From NCBI GenBank assembly GCA_037127255.1, contig JBANSL010000012.1, positions 20,408,615 through 20,472,614 on the forward strand: DNA of 64,000 nt, in the 5' to 3' direction. The position numbers and the translations under genes are program-made. Of this stretch, positions 1 through 11,981 are shown piece by piece. Each line of letters opens with the position of its first letter. The first letter of the stretch is position 1. The notes beneath the pieces were generated by a model. It did not search any database, was not told where the DNA came from, and saw only the letters and a program-made list of their open reading frames with translations. Source of the DNA: Persicaria tinctoria (lineage: Eukaryota; Streptophyta; Magnoliopsida; Caryophyllales; Polygonaceae).

Positions 1-252
1 AATAGGTTTTGGTACGTGATGCATATGAAGCCACCAAAAACAATATTCTTGACATGGATTATTTTTCGTCTGTCAAAAAGGCCTTATTAACACGTCCAAC
101 AAATTGAGAGTGGATCAGCGACATACAAGTTAAACTTTGATAAATCCTCAACTCTTTTGAAATGTCTTCTCCAGGCTTCATTATATATCCGGAATTATAT
201 GGACAATTCGGTTGTGGTTGGAGGTGCTTGACTTGGGCCAAAAAATAGTTTA

Positions 253-400
253 GAGTCAGAAGCAATTGCCCTAAGGCTCGGTATGCTGAAGGCAAATGAG
301 ACTGGTCTTCCTCATATTATGATAGAGGGCGACAACTTGGTGGTTATAAACGCTTTTAATGACGGCTGGCAGGGTCCCTATAGAAGATTGAAATTCTTCT
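253..400 (+). pseudogene. RNase H-like (RVT_3) relic
   Basis: ESEAIALRLGMLKANETGLP and HIMIEGDNLVVINAFNDGW match the AEAxALRxGLxxAxxxG...EGDxxxVxxA pattern of the RNase H domain in plant non-LTR elements. The surrounding frame is not open. Confidence 0.55.
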
Positions 401-851
401 CTTCGATATCCATTGTCTGCTCCTATAGTTTGAGGTTGTTTGGATTTCCCATATCTCCAGAGAAATCAACCGATGTGTGGACCGTATTGTCAGGACAACC
501 ACCGGTGGACCGAATTCAGAATAAAGTACTATTCATCTGCACCCGAAAGGATGACATTTGTTGGTAACCTAGCTAGAATTAGTCGCTTCCAAATTATTAT
601 ATGTATCAATATGGGATAATTTCCTGAAAACTGTACCGCAACTTTCCGCAAGACTCCTAAATAGTAAATGGTCTTTTTGGGTTCATCGCATTTTTTGGAA
701 TTTAGTAAAGGTTGGTCTCCGTAATATATAATGAGTAATGACACAAAACAAGACGGGCGGTACCACCACTCGTAGGCTTGTACTACCAATCTACCATACA
801 CTTGTGTAAGTTGGTAAATAGTACGGATTGAGATTTACACACTTGATGAGA

Positions 852-884
852 AGCAACGATGAACGCTTTTACAAATTCAACTAG
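852..884 (+). repeat. 33-bp direct repeat, copy 1
   Basis: It starts AGCAACGATGAAC and ends AAATTCAACTAG. A second copy at 1469-1501 differs at three or four positions. The pair brackets the hAT-like MITE. Confidence 0.8.
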
Positions 885-903
885 TTCACAGAGTAGCGAT
901 AAT

Positions 904-1469
904 TAGAGGTGGCAATTCAGTTGTTCGGGTAGGATTCAGGTATACATATTCGGATTCTGACATATATTATAACGGGTCGGGTTATATGTCGGGTATAATG
1001 TATGTTCGGTCGGATTCGAATCGGGTCTGGTAAGTTTTCGGAATAGGTAAGTTCGGATTAAATGGATTTTGGGTTGGGTCAAGTTCGGGTTGGGGCAAGT
1101 CGAGTCACATTAAGTTTTATTATAAAATGGTGATTATTTTTTTATTAATCTTAATTATTGACTATTAAACTTTATTTATCTAGTATATTAGGTCTCATTA
1201 TATGTAATTCACGATATTTGAGTATTTAAAAATAAGACAATTAAAGTAATTATAAGGAAGAGTCGAGTCTTGTTTGGGTCGGGTCAATGACGGATTGGTT
1301 ATGGGTCGGTTCAAGTTTGTCTATGTTCGTGTCCATTCGGATATCGAGTCAAAATGGATTGGGCTCGAGATCGGGTTGTACATGATGCTAGATTTTTGGG
1401 TTTCGATCGGATCTGCGTTCGGGTAGGTCGGATCAGGTTTTCGGATCGAGTCAAATTTTGCCAGCTCTA
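904..1469. mobile_element. hAT-like MITE with degraded target duplication
   Basis: Inverted ends TAGAGGTGGCAA and TTGCCAGCTCTA, with many TCGGGT/GGGTCGG motifs inside, resemble plant TAGRGGTGGCAA elements and the hAT element at 43.75 kb. The 8-bp flanks GCGATAAT and GCAACGAT match at only 5 of 8. Confidence 0.7.
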
Positions 1470-1501
1470 GCAACGATGAACACGTTTATAAATTCAACTA
1501 G
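1469..1501 (+). repeat. 33-bp direct repeat, copy 2
   Basis: It pairs with 852-884 and directly abuts the right end of the hAT-like MITE. Confidence 0.8.
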
Positions 1502-1519
1502 CTTAGTGCTCTTATTTCT

Positions 1520-1765
1520 TTTTTTGGTCATTAAGGATTTTGGCATGTCAAACATCATATTGGAAACAGATTGCTTTACGTACCGCTTGGGACCTTCTAA
1601 AATCCAACACCGAAGTCATCTTCACCAACTTCCATCTGATCATGAGTTGTCATCAACTACTAGAGGAGTAGAGGGAGTACAAGGAGAAGTGAAGATCCAA
1701 CATTGTCAAACGACAGGTAAACTCGATCGCGGATGAGCTTGTAAACTGGAGCTTAGCTTTAGATG
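1520..1765 (+). pseudogene. Second RNase H-like relic
   Basis: FGMSNIILETDCFT followed, in other frames, by VANSIADELVNWSLALDES matches the ExD and C-terminal His/Asp helix region of the same RNase H family. It is broken by frameshifts and lies after the hAT-like MITE. Confidence 0.5.
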
Positions 1766-2078
1766 AGTCTTTTATTGAATTTTCTGTTGCGTCAACTTGC
1801 ATCACTCGTTTCTTGAATTTGAACACTCCTACTGTCCTTTCCACTCGATACAATAGTAATACAAGAGCAATAGCTCTCCTTAATGACCAAAAAAAGAAAA
1901 AAAAATGTAATAAAAGACAATTTAGAAAAATCTCTCAAATAACTATCACCAAAAAAAAAAAAACTTCCACAAAAAACGAACGTTAATCGAAGGGGTAAAT
2001 GTTCACTACTCAATTTCAAAACTAAAAAAATATTGCAAAAAGGGTAAAAGTATAACTATAAGTCTATTCAATCTTTCT

Positions 2079-2257
2079 AGTTTTTTTGGACGTGGGGGGT
2101 TCCAAGGTTATCGACTACTCCCCCACGGGTCCGGGCCCTAGCCTGCAAAGGAGGCTTGAGCACCCACTAATACACAAATTGTGTAAGAAGTGGGATTTGA
2201 ACCCTTGACCTCTTGTAAGGGCCACCTCTCCCTAACCACTAGGGCAAGGGGTCATTG
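2079..2257 (-). mobile_element. SINE, tRNA-derived, with perfect 17-bp target duplication
   Basis: On the minus strand it has an RNA polymerase III A-box region (CCCTAGTGGTTAGGGAGAGG) and B box (GGTTCAAATCC), about 180 bp in all, and ends in A7. GTCTATTCAATCTTTCT flanks it at 2062-2078 and 2258-2274 without a mismatch. This is a recent, complete insertion made by LINE machinery. Confidence 0.93.
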
Positions 2258-2274
2258 GTCTATTCAATCTTTCT

Positions 2275-3337
2275 GTTAAATGCTCTAAAGGTATAGGATA
2301 AGAAGCTTAAATCAGGAAAGATTCCCTATTTAAACAAATAGTAGACCATAGGAATCTAATTAAAAAAACTAAACGAATTAAAAGTTAAAATATAATTCTA
2401 AATCAAAACTTTTATCCGGCCTATACTCTTAGGACATAGGACAGAAAAACCGTACTTAATTATGACTATTTTTTCAAACATTCACCAAATTAAACTTTTA
2501 AAAAATAGAGTATGGGTTTTATTTATTCGTAAGGGGAAAAAAATTGATCCTATTTCGTACCTATGTTGTTAGGTTAGTAGTATAATTTTTTTATTAAGTA
2601 AAAATTTGAGATCAAATATACTTATATCTCGATGGACGACAAGTCCACAAGCTGACGATCATCAAAATATACAATCGAAAATAAAAAAAATGTGCAATAC
2701 AACAAGTAGAAGCGCATCATTCAAAAACGAACTAGGTAAAATTAAATCTAGCTAGTTGGGGAACAAGCGGTTGTAAATTTACCAACTTTGGTGTTTGTAT
2801 TAGCCTACTTTTTTTTTAAGCACTGTGTAATCTTGACTAAATTACGTAAAAGCACCCTTAAAGTATGACAGTTTCACAAAACCACCTATAAATTTCTTTT
2901 GGACTTTTTGCTAAGCTAATCTATTTTTCCTAAATCTTTGCTGAGCTAACCCGATCAAAAAAAATTGTAGACAACCGGATTGGGGGGGAGACTGGATGGG
3001 TCGGTTCTCAGTTGCACGGGGGGGGGGGGGGTTGCTTTTCTGCACACTCTAACAACAGTAGACATTGAGAGAGAGAGAGAACGCACATTTGAAGGAGGGG
3101 AATTATAACATGTACAATGTTTATATAGGGAAAACGCAACAGTGGAGAAGAAATCATCTTTCCCGTCCAATCGATGGTGCCAAAATTGAAGAAGAAAAAG
3201 AAGAAGAGGAGGGAAGAGGGCCTTGACATTGATGGAAAGGTGGATAGAGGATAAGGTTATATAAGCATTTAATGCTTACTCATCCAATGATTATTTCACA
3301 TTAATACACCGTAGGAGAGCAATAAATTGAGGAAGGA
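2275..3337. other. AT-rich intergenic DNA
   Basis: I see no gene. It contains the G14 run and a (GA)n tract. A TATA-like GTTATATAAGC lies at about 3,256. Confidence 0.6.
3018..3031 (+). repeat. G14 homopolymer
   Basis: A run of 14 G within a G-rich patch. A (GA)n tract follows at about 3,067. Intergenic. Confidence 0.85.
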
Positions 3338-3838
3338 GAAGACTCCCCTCCGCTTGAAGATCTATATAAGGAGCTCAGAGGGAATGATACAAGTAGCATT
3401 TAATAGGGGGCATCAACTCTTCAGTTTCAGAGAAATACCATTGAAGAAGAAGAGTTGGGGGTTTCTTTTCAGGTTGACGTGTAAGAAATTAGTTTTAATT
3501 GGACATTCGAAGAAAAATTGCCTGTCATGTATAGAAATTTAATGGACAAGAATTGTCAGAGAAACAGATTCAGCACCGACTTCCGATAGATGATGGGTAA
3601 GTTTTCCTTCGATTTAGGTTATCCAATAGGTGTGTCCCTAAAATGTGTACATCTTCTGGTAAAATTGACTTTCTCCCCCTCTGTGTAATGGAATAGGAGA
3701 CAAACTGTCCATTTGTATCTCTATGTTGTTTGGCGACTAGTAGGCATGTCAATCCCACTTGGGTCTTCAACATGACAAAGAGCCAAAAGGTCGTGGTTGT
3801 TAACGAGAGTATCGATCGAATACGTCTCACTTAACAAA

Positions 3839-4531
3839 ATGTTGATGGAGAAGTGTATGGTTGATGAGATGAGGTATGATGTCCAACTGACGTATGTAAA
3901 GCCGAAGAAGGATGGGGCAGATCAATTGCCATTGGGGATGTTGAAGACCTGCAAGCCTTTAAGTTCGTTAATTCCCTATCTAGATATCGATCCTGGCCTA
4001 TCGACCTTCACGTCTCCCTGCAAAACAAGGTTGGGGGAGAGGCGCCAAGCATATAAGATTGGGGTTGGTATTTCCAGTTCAGAGTGTGATGAAGTCGTTA
4101 TGCCATTAACGGGGCCCCCTGTCACCCAGGAAGATAAACCAGTGACAGATCCCCCCTGGAGAGATAATAAGGAAGACGAAGTGCAGAAAGCCTCAGTTGG
4201 CCGAAAAAATGGAACACGTGTCCAATTAACTGATCAAAGCGACCAGTTAAACCGAACTAGCGACACGTTAGGGATAACTGAGGAGTTAGAGTTGGACTTC
4301 GATGAAAGGGAAAAGAAAGCTGAAGCAATAAAACGTGGGAATGAGGTCATTTCGGTTAGTAGCGACAAGGAAGATGTAGTGGCCGCCTCTAGGGGTGGTG
4401 GACCGGTCGCCATTGACCTGCGTAGCTCGTCCGACGATGACAACGTAATCGCATTTATTGTCAAAGGTGAGTATGGGGGATCAAGTCGGACGAATTTGTG
4501 GTCATGGGGATCTAAGGCGGAGCGAGGGTGA
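3839..4531 (+). CDS. Unrecognised 230-aa ORF with acidic/Ser motifs
   Basis: ATG at 3839 (MLMEKCMVDEMRYDVQLTYV). The protein has no membrane segment and becomes acidic and Ser-rich late on, with EVISVSSDKED and VAIDLRSSSDDD. These look like SUMO-interaction motifs (hydrophobic core followed by Ser and acidic residues). A donor GTCAAAG|GTGAGT at 4466 suggests splicing shortly before the ORF end. TATA-like CTATATAAGG at about 3,361 lies upstream. No homologue is recognised; a transposon-borne or decayed gene is equally possible. Confidence 0.4.
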   Translation: MLMEKCMVDEMRYDVQLTYVKPKKDGADQLPLGMLKTCKPLSSLIPYLDIDPGLSTFTSPCKTRLGERRQAYKIGVGISSSECDEVVMPLTGPPVTQEDKPVTDPPWRDNKEDEVQKASVGRKNGTRVQLTDQSDQLNRTSDTLGITEELELDFDEREKKAEAIKRGNEVISVSSDKEDVVAASRGGGPVAIDLRSSSDDDNVIAFIVKGEYGGSSRTNLWSWGSKAERG

Positions 4532-4639
4532 CGGGTCCCCGTACCCCTACGTTCGAGGGGAATCTCAACCTAAAAGCTCTCGGGTGCCTCCACCTCATCC
4601 TGCAACCATCACAATATAAGGGCAATTGCATATAACATG

Positions 4640-5470
4640 ATAGGTATAAACTTCTTACATGGAAGCTACTGAAATTGACATGACAGTCAAAGTGCCCATA
4701 CTTACCTCACCTATTTTCTTAGTAGAGGCATCTGACTCACCCTCCTTGCCATTCACAGTGTCCCGCCGCTTGGTTGGTTGTCTCTCCTCCTTGTCCTTCT
4801 CGGCTTCATGAACCTATCCATAGATAGAAATACTTAACATCACAGTCTTAAAAAATTATATGACACATGGATGACCTTACCTCCTACTTCGGCTGGACCT
4901 CCCCTTGCTCCTCCGTCTCCCTCCCATGTTGTGTTACATCCCTTCCCAATGAGTATGCCTCATCAAATTTGCTAGTCCCCTTACCCTTCACTGCCCTCTT
5001 CAAGTCTTGGATGGACTCCTCAAGCGCTTGCCAACTTCGATCTGAACTCCGCGGTTATATATGCTTCTGGCCATGTCGTCCATCTTCGCCAGTAACCTTG
5101 ACTCGATCCCTATGATGTCCGCTTCTTATCGCACACCCGACCCATATGCTTGCTTCCCCTCTTGCTTTCGCTCGTTCTGCTTCAGCCGCTACGAACGCCC
5201 AGACGATGTTGTCGAAGAACTTTTCCGACTTCTCGTGAGAGTAGCGGGCGTAGCGGGCCACACCTTTAGCATCCTACACTGCATTGGGATGAGGACTGGC
5301 CTCACGTCATCAGGGTCGTTGAAGTACTCGATCTCCTCATTCACCTCTTGTAGTCGGGTTTCAATGGTGTCGTATCCGAGGTTCCCTTCTTTAGACTCGT
5401 ACTGCAGACACCTAGGATACAGGTCCTCGTCTATCACATCTGTGCATTATACGGCCACTGGAGGGATAGC
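4640..5470 (-). pseudogene. Exon-like fragments of an unrecognised minus-strand gene
   Basis: Several frames read protein-like text on the minus strand: LQYESKEGNLGYDTIETRLQ and FNDPDDVRPVLIPMQC (5,437-5,270), ARYARYSHEKSEKFFDNIVW and AFVAAEAERAKARGEASIW (5,260-5,130), and VHEAEKDKEERQPTKRRDTV near 4,800 with a following donor-like GTGAGG. A donor GAG|GTAAGGTC is visible at about 4,880. Frames shift between pieces. The context with the ORF at 3.8-4.5 kb suggests an old transposon gene or a decayed host gene; no domain is recognised. Confidence 0.3.
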
Positions 5471-5489
5471 TTCGTACACCCTGAGCTAT

Positions 5490-5580
5490 ATAGTGGTTAT
5501 CGAGTACAAAGTCAATTGATGTCTAGTATAAAATTAAAGGTTGGCTAGTACAAAATCAATTGCTGGCCAGTACAAATTCA
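5490..5580 (+). repeat. Three imperfect units of about 32 bp
   Basis: AGTACAAAGTCAATTGATG, AGTATAAAATTAAAGGTTGG and AGTACAAAATCAATTGCTGG recur in tandem. No function is visible. Confidence 0.6.
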
Positions 5581-6923
5581 TATGGCATATAATGAGGTTA
5601 GGGTACGAAACTGAGAGACGAGGGGGAAGCAGAACAGGCAGTAGCTCGGGCTTTTGCAATATTGTAGAAGTACCATCCGAAAAATCAAAAAATTGTGAGA
5701 CAAGAATCAAAATTGTCAAAACTTCAGTAACACTAACCAAAATTTCCCTTTTTAAAAAAAATCATAATCACTTTGGTCACGTCATAGTTCACACGGAGAT
5801 GGCACTAACTTGCCAATCGCAATGTTTGTGTAACATTTTCACAAGTTTGTATGCATGATATATTCGAGTATTGTCAAACTTCGATGGGAAATATATGAGA
5901 AATCATTCCGGAATGGCTCATCGGAAAGTACTTGTGGGTAGTACACATAGGTCCCTGATTCGAACCCCGGATATAGTCGCTCTTTATTTGCCAATTCAAG
6001 GGGAAATATATGAGAGTAGTGTCTCTGAAAGCACATGTTTTTTTAGTCCAATTATTGGATTTAGTTGTTTTATATTTTAATCGGTATTTAAGAGGTTGAT
6101 CCTCTCATTCACGAGTGTCTCCATATTATTAAGATGATTCAAAATTGAATCTTTTGTTATGAAATGTAGCACCACAACTATTACACCAACTTGTGATCGA
6201 TTAAAAAGATGCAAGTTTTATAAAAAAAAAATTTCAAAACATCAATTATAGGGTGTTTGGTATCCATTACTAAGAATCAAAAGAGAGAATGAGAATGACT
6301 TATTTCGAATTTTATTATTCGGTAGGCTAAAAGTCGGAATGGAAATGATTCATGCAAATCCCCCTGTTCCAAATTTTGAGCTGAATTCATTCCCTAAAAA
6401 AAGTAGAGAGATCCTTCCATTCCCAATTTCCCAACCCAAAACGTTGCCCCCATTTCCCGATTTTCATCCTCTTCACAGTCTCCGTCCTCTTAATTCCCTG
6501 ATCTTCCTAGCCTTCATCCTCTTCACAGCCTCCGGATTTGCTGAGCTCGCCACCGCCACTGCCCCAATGTCGCTCATATTCACCAAGGTTGCCACCGCCG
6601 CCTCCGTCTAGATATACCTCCACTGCAGTCCTCCATCGTTCTGAAATTGTCTATTAGAGAACTAGAGAAGTGGTGGTTGATTTGAGAGTGGAGGAAAAGT
6701 TTGAGATAGAGGGGCATTTTGTAGATTTTGAAAAGTATGAGACGTTCTGAAATTAAAATTTAAGATTAAAATTGAGGTAGATTATTTTTGGTATATAGAG
6801 GGATAGTTGGGCTATTTATTGGTTATTTTTAAAGTTTGGATTATTTTTGGTTGAATGTTAATAGGTGGGATTATTTTTGGTTGTTTTTCCAAAAACTAAA
6901 GACTATGAATTCTTTTACATAAG
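5581..6923. other. Intergenic DNA with a possible SINE relic
   Basis: GGCTCATCGG (about 5,913) and GATTCGAACCCC (about 5,963) resemble A and B boxes of an old tRNA-derived SINE, but no tail or target duplication was found. A CT-rich patch at 6,400-6,610 has a 90-codon frame of low complexity. Nothing else is recognised. Confidence 0.45.
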
Positions 6924-7379
6924 GGCTTTAGGCAAGATGTCGGAATGACTATTGACAAGATAATTTCACCTAAATTATCACAGGTCCTTTTCATTTTTTC
7001 CGAACACATTGCAAAAAGGGACAAAACTCTCTTTTCCCGAATCGAAACCTAAATCTGTTGAACGAATTGTTTTGATTGAAAACAGCCTAAAATCGATGAA
7101 ATTAATCAAAAGATCAATCAGTCAACACACGAATTGGTATATCGGTCGCTTTACGTGATTATCGAATGGCAATTTTTGGTCTTCGTTCGAAAAAACCGTC
7201 GAAGGAAGTAGCTCGGCAGATAGAAACGAGGTTAATGCATAAGCTCGGCAGAATGAGCCGAGCTTAATACGTAACCTCGGAAAACAAATATGAGGTTATG
7301 ATGGAGCCTCGTCTACGTTTTGTGAGGTTTATAAGAACCCCTTTTGAAGATCTTATCTAAATTCTCATACATTTAAGCC

Positions 7380-7480
7380 GAGCTTAATAAATAACCTCGG
7401 CTTCTGTTGTTGAGGTTAAGGAGGGAGCTCAGCTTCTGTTGTTGAGGTTATTAAGGGAGCTCGACTACTGTTGTTGAGGT
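7380..7480. repeat. Tandem units inside the left arm
   Basis: About 30-bp units of the form GAGCTCGGCTTCTGTTGTTG followed by AGGTT plus a short spacer recur three to four times. The same units appear inverted at about 9,125-9,235 in the right arm. Confidence 0.8.
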
Positions 7481-8290
7481 TGTAAAATAGCCTCATTGAC
7501 ACATATTGCATAAATTCATTAAATTGTGTAGAGGTATGTGTGATGGATCTTGTTATAATGCAAATTCATATGCTTCTAAAAATGAGACAGACTAAATAAC
7601 TAAATTAGTTTAGAAAATGTTGTTTTCCCCACTTTTGATTGTAACTCTCAGTGACTAAATCAATATCATAACTTTATCTAAATAGCAAATTAGTTGTTCT
7701 TAATCAAACATGAAACAGATTAATACATATTTTAATGTTTTATCTTCTAGTAATTGTTTCAAGTGTCCACTTCCCACCTATCCTCAAAATTAGATTTGAC
7801 ATGTTAAGCTAATTAATTAATGTAGTAAAAAAATAACAGAATTACAAAAATAGAGAGAGGAGAACGGAGAACAAAATCACTACTAAGCAATGATTTGCGA
7901 AGAACTCAAGGATAAGTTGAGAATCTCCACATTGGTCATGAAGAATTCGTTCCATTGTATGTAAATTATTTCCAATGTAGCTTTAAACTCATTTTTTAAT
8001 ATAGGTTGCAGTTACACAAAATTCCTTATATGTAAATAAGAAAAATGTAATTACTTGGAGCTACATTACCTGTACTAATCTAAATAACAAGCCATTGGTA
8101 GTGACTGTTGTTATGCTATGGAAATCTAATGTATTAGCAATATAAAAACAACTAGGAATTACATCCACGTTGCATTCACGATGGTTTCATGAACAAAAAA
8201 TATTGATATATGTCAGTTCGACAAGTAATATTGAAATCTTAAATTACCTCTATATATTGATGTTACATTCATGACGAATACGTCTATCCA

Positions 8291-8935
8291 CTAGTGTTTT
8301 GGCCTGTGCAATGCACGAGTCTAAATTTTTTTTTATATAAATTATATATAAAATAATATTTTTATGTTATAATTATTAAATATTTATCGCTAGGGGAAAA
8401 TATTTTTGTATAAATATATTGAGATTATTTATGATGAACTTTAATCGCTAAATTGTCATCAAATCTATAGTTTTTATTTATTCAAATTAATATTTAGCAC
8501 CACAAACATTATACAACTAACCTTTTTCTTGCTTCTATTTATTCAAATTAATATGATATATTATGATTTCTAATATTAATTTTAAAATGGTGAAATTAAA
8601 TAAATGAGTAATGTTAATCTAAAAAGGGTATTTCTAACTGATGAGAAAACATTTAGTGAATGAATTTATTGGGCAAAAAAATCTCTTTTATAAGCTCATT
8701 CTTAAAATTTAATATATTGATTTTTTAATTAAAAATGATGTTTATGCCAATTTATATGATTATTATGATTTCTAATCAAAATAATATGATTATTATGATT
8801 TACAATATTAATTTTAAAATGGTTAATCTAAATAGATATATTGTTATTATTTTTAATCTAAAAGTTTTCCTAATTTTCAAGGATATATTTCGTTAATGCA
8901 TTTAATTTATTGGGCAAAACGAAATCCTCTTTTAC
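8291..8935 (-). mobile_element. Helitron 3' end and probable body inside the long-TIR element
   Basis: The minus strand ends with an imperfect hairpin CTCGTGCATTGCACAGG (8303-8320) and then CCAAAACACTAG with T following. The upstream 0.6 kb has two diverged copies of a block (about 8,555-8,700 and 8,790-8,935), recalling the repeated 5' regions of the other Helitrons here. The 5' boundary was not found, so the upper coordinate is approximate. Confidence 0.55.
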
Positions 8936-9119
8936 AATCAAAAGTGGGGAAACAACATTTTCTAAACTAATTTAGTTATTTAGTCTGTCTCATTCTTATA
9001 GTCTATCTCATTTTTAGAAGCATATGAATTTGCATTATAACAAGATCCATCACACATACCTCTACATAATTTAATGAATGTATGCAATACGTGTCAATGA
9101 GGCTATTTTATAGCCTCAA

Positions 9120-9235
9120 CAAAAGTAGCCGAGCTCCCTCACTAACCTCAACCACAGAAGTCGAGCTCCCTCTTTAACCTCAACAACAGAAGTCGAGCTC
9201 CCTTCTTAACCTCAACAACAGAAGCCGAGGTTATT
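9120..9235. repeat. Tandem units inside the right arm
   Basis: Four units of AACCTCAACAACAGAAG(T/C)CGAGCTCCCT type form the inverted counterpart of 7380-7480. Confidence 0.8.
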
Positions 9236-10081
9236 TATCAAGCTTGACTTATGTCAATGAGGATTTAGATAATATCTTCAAAGGGGTCATTATATACCTC
9301 CTAAAACGTAGACGAGGCTCCTTCATAACCTCGTGTTTGTGTGCCGAGGTTACGTATTTACCTCACATAAATCTGCCGAGCTTATTCATGCACCTCATTC
9401 TTATCTGTCGAGCTCCTTCCTTCGACGATTTTTTCGAACGAAAACCAAAAATCGCCTTTCGATTATCACGTAACGCTAGCGATATACCAATTCGTGTGTC
9501 GATCAATTGATATTTTGATTCATTTCATCGATTTTAAGCTGTTTTCAATCAAAACAATTCGTTCGTCCGATTTAGGTTTCGATTCGAAAAAGAGAGTTTT
9601 GGGTCTTTTTGCAACGTGTTCGGAAAAAATGAAAAGGACTTGTGGTAATTTAGGTGAAATTATCTTGTCAATAGCCATTCCGACATCTTGCCTCTAGCCT
9701 CACTCATTTTTTTTATCCCCCTATATCTTAAAGCTGAGTCCTTTCCAACCTTTTCAGACTATCCACGTGGAGCGCTATCTTTTTTTTTTTTCATTCTCTT
9801 CTTCTTTCTTCCGGAAAACTGAACGACCTCCGCCTCTCTCTCTCTCCCACGATCTCCCAAATTTCCAAACTAAGGTTGACAAAGAAGAGTGGTGGCGGTG
9901 GGAGTATTTGCAACTCCCATATATGATGAGCAAAGGGAAGAGTGTTGATGTCGGGCGGTTGAAGTGCAGAGGTCCGCCGATGAGATCATATGACAGCGAT
10001 CGACTTCGATAGTTCTCGACAGATGGATTCTTCTTCACATTAATCACGTCTCTTTTCTGCCATCCTCTCCATCGAGCTTTG

Positions 10082-10127
10082 ATGTTGCCATCTCATTCAG
10101 GCCCTTCGTCGGCAAAAATTGAATCGG
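10082..10127 (+). CDS. Possible first coding exon of a broken gene
   Basis: A CT-rich leader (9,780-9,860) precedes ATG 10082, which reads MLPSHSGPSSAKIES and stops at a good donor CGG|GTGAGTGC. The next 1.85 kb is intron-like. A terminal exon candidate follows at 11,982. I do not recognise the product. Confidence 0.35.
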
Positions 10128-11981
10128 GTGAGTGCTTCTCTTTGTTGGAAGTAATTAGGGTTAATTTTAGATTCCATTTTCTTCCTCTTCCTATAAATTC
10201 TCCCTTGGATTTTTGCTATAGTGACTCTCAATGAGTGTTAATGGTGTAAATTTTGTTCAAAACGATATTTTCTTTCTAGCGCTTCTAATTTTGTGTTTGC
10301 ATTGATTTCAAATCTGATTCCCTCTCTATGTTCTTTGGTTTATCTCTAATTTTTACTGTATTTGTTTTTAAAGAAGATGAGATAATTTGTTTGCTCAATT
10401 CAGACTCAATTAGGGGTTAGGGGTTTCAATTTCGGAAATTTGTTGGTTAGATTGAATTTGTGGTTGATTGATTCAAGAATAATGAATTGCATGTGTGAAT
10501 TCGAATGGGGGGAGTCGATGACCCAATATGCAAGTAGATTGACATATTCATTATCATAATTGGAAATTAGGGTTTGTAGTCTCAAACGACCTAGAAGAAT
10601 TGATGGGTTGATGGGTTGATGAGTGAAAATTGGTATATTAATCCTCCTTTGTTAAATTTTAGTTTTGTTCATCATCAACCTTATTTGATTCAGGTTAATT
10701 TATGCTTTTCTTTCATTTCCCCTTCCCTCAATGTGCTTACAACCTTATCTGATTCAGGTTAATTGGGGGAGGTTGTAACTTCTCCCCCTTCTCTTGAAAT
10801 CAACCTGAGGTTCTATCTTTGTTGTTGAAATTATGACATGGTATCCCAATCCAGTTTTTATAGTCATTTAAATTACTTGAATATTAGGACTACATTCCTC
10901 ATCTGGTTCGATCCACCTACCTTGCAATGATCTGGTAAACAGGACAATTTCATCTCTGACCTTCAATTGATGCCCCGACGAGGTTCTGTCTTTGTTGTTG
11001 TCATGTATGTTTGCTCATAAAAGTTTACTTTATGATGAAAGCAGATATTAACATATTGCTGATATGGTTTTAGACACAAGATAGTACTTACGGCTGGCTC
11101 ATCCACAAAACCTATAGCATAGTGCTCTTCCGTTGTCGATTCCGTCTCGAGAGCTTGCTAGGCAAACCTTGAGGTCATAGTTAGTTTAGAAAGATTGACG
11201 CCATTCTGCGATATCACCATATGAGCAATATGTTAATATTGTGCTTCTGATGCATATAGCAAATCAAGATTCCCTTTTTTTTAAAGTAGTTTATACTTTA
11301 GACCCTGTTTAATGCAATTGGCAGGAAGGAAACAAGGTAGTGTGTGAAATATCAAACCTGAGAATTTAGTTTTTTCCTTGCAACCTTCAAAGTACGTATT
11401 GTACTTATACTTCAGGATTTGTCAAAAACGAATGTGATGATCAATTGTGTATCTCCCTTTAGACGGGATGATCAATTGTTTGGTAGCGCCTTGATCTCTA
11501 GTAATCACTATTCACATTCTTTTTCACGTTGATGAAGTGATGAATTGCACTAGAAAATTGAGTTTTAGTCTATTGTTTCTTTACTATAGCGTTCTTGTGA
11601 CATACCATCCTTTTCTGAGGATTTAGTATGAATCTAACATTATACTCTTTATAAATGACATTTCTTTCTTCGTCAACCCAATCCGAAAATCTAATGTAAG
11701 TAGTTCATTGTACTTAAAATACACATGTTATATCTTTGCTTTGGATTTTGGGATGTTAATTGAGTATACGCGTACCACTTCACTGATTGTCACTATACTT
11801 AAAAAGTTTTACTAAACTGTAGGTTGTTTTTGTGAATGTGGTACTGGTGAATGGGGTTCTCTAACAGAATTGCCCAGTGATCTTGCAAAAGCTGTTGCTA
11901 TCTGAACTATAGCAAGTATGTCTTCACTCCTTGTGTTGTTCACTTCTACCAACGTAATTCTTATGTGTTACTATTTTCCAG

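Larger units (their letters stand above)
6924..9699. mobile_element. Long-TIR DNA element (foldback or MULE-like), 2.8 kb
   Basis: Left arm 6924-7644 and right arm 8932-9699 are inverted copies of each other, from GGCTTTAGGCAAGATGTCGG at the left end to the inner edge GATTGTAA/TTACAATC. No transposase frame is visible. A convincing target duplication was not found (TTACATAAG versus TCACTCATT do not match), so superfamily assignment is open. The loop holds 1.3 kb of AT-rich DNA, including a Helitron end. Confidence 0.85.
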
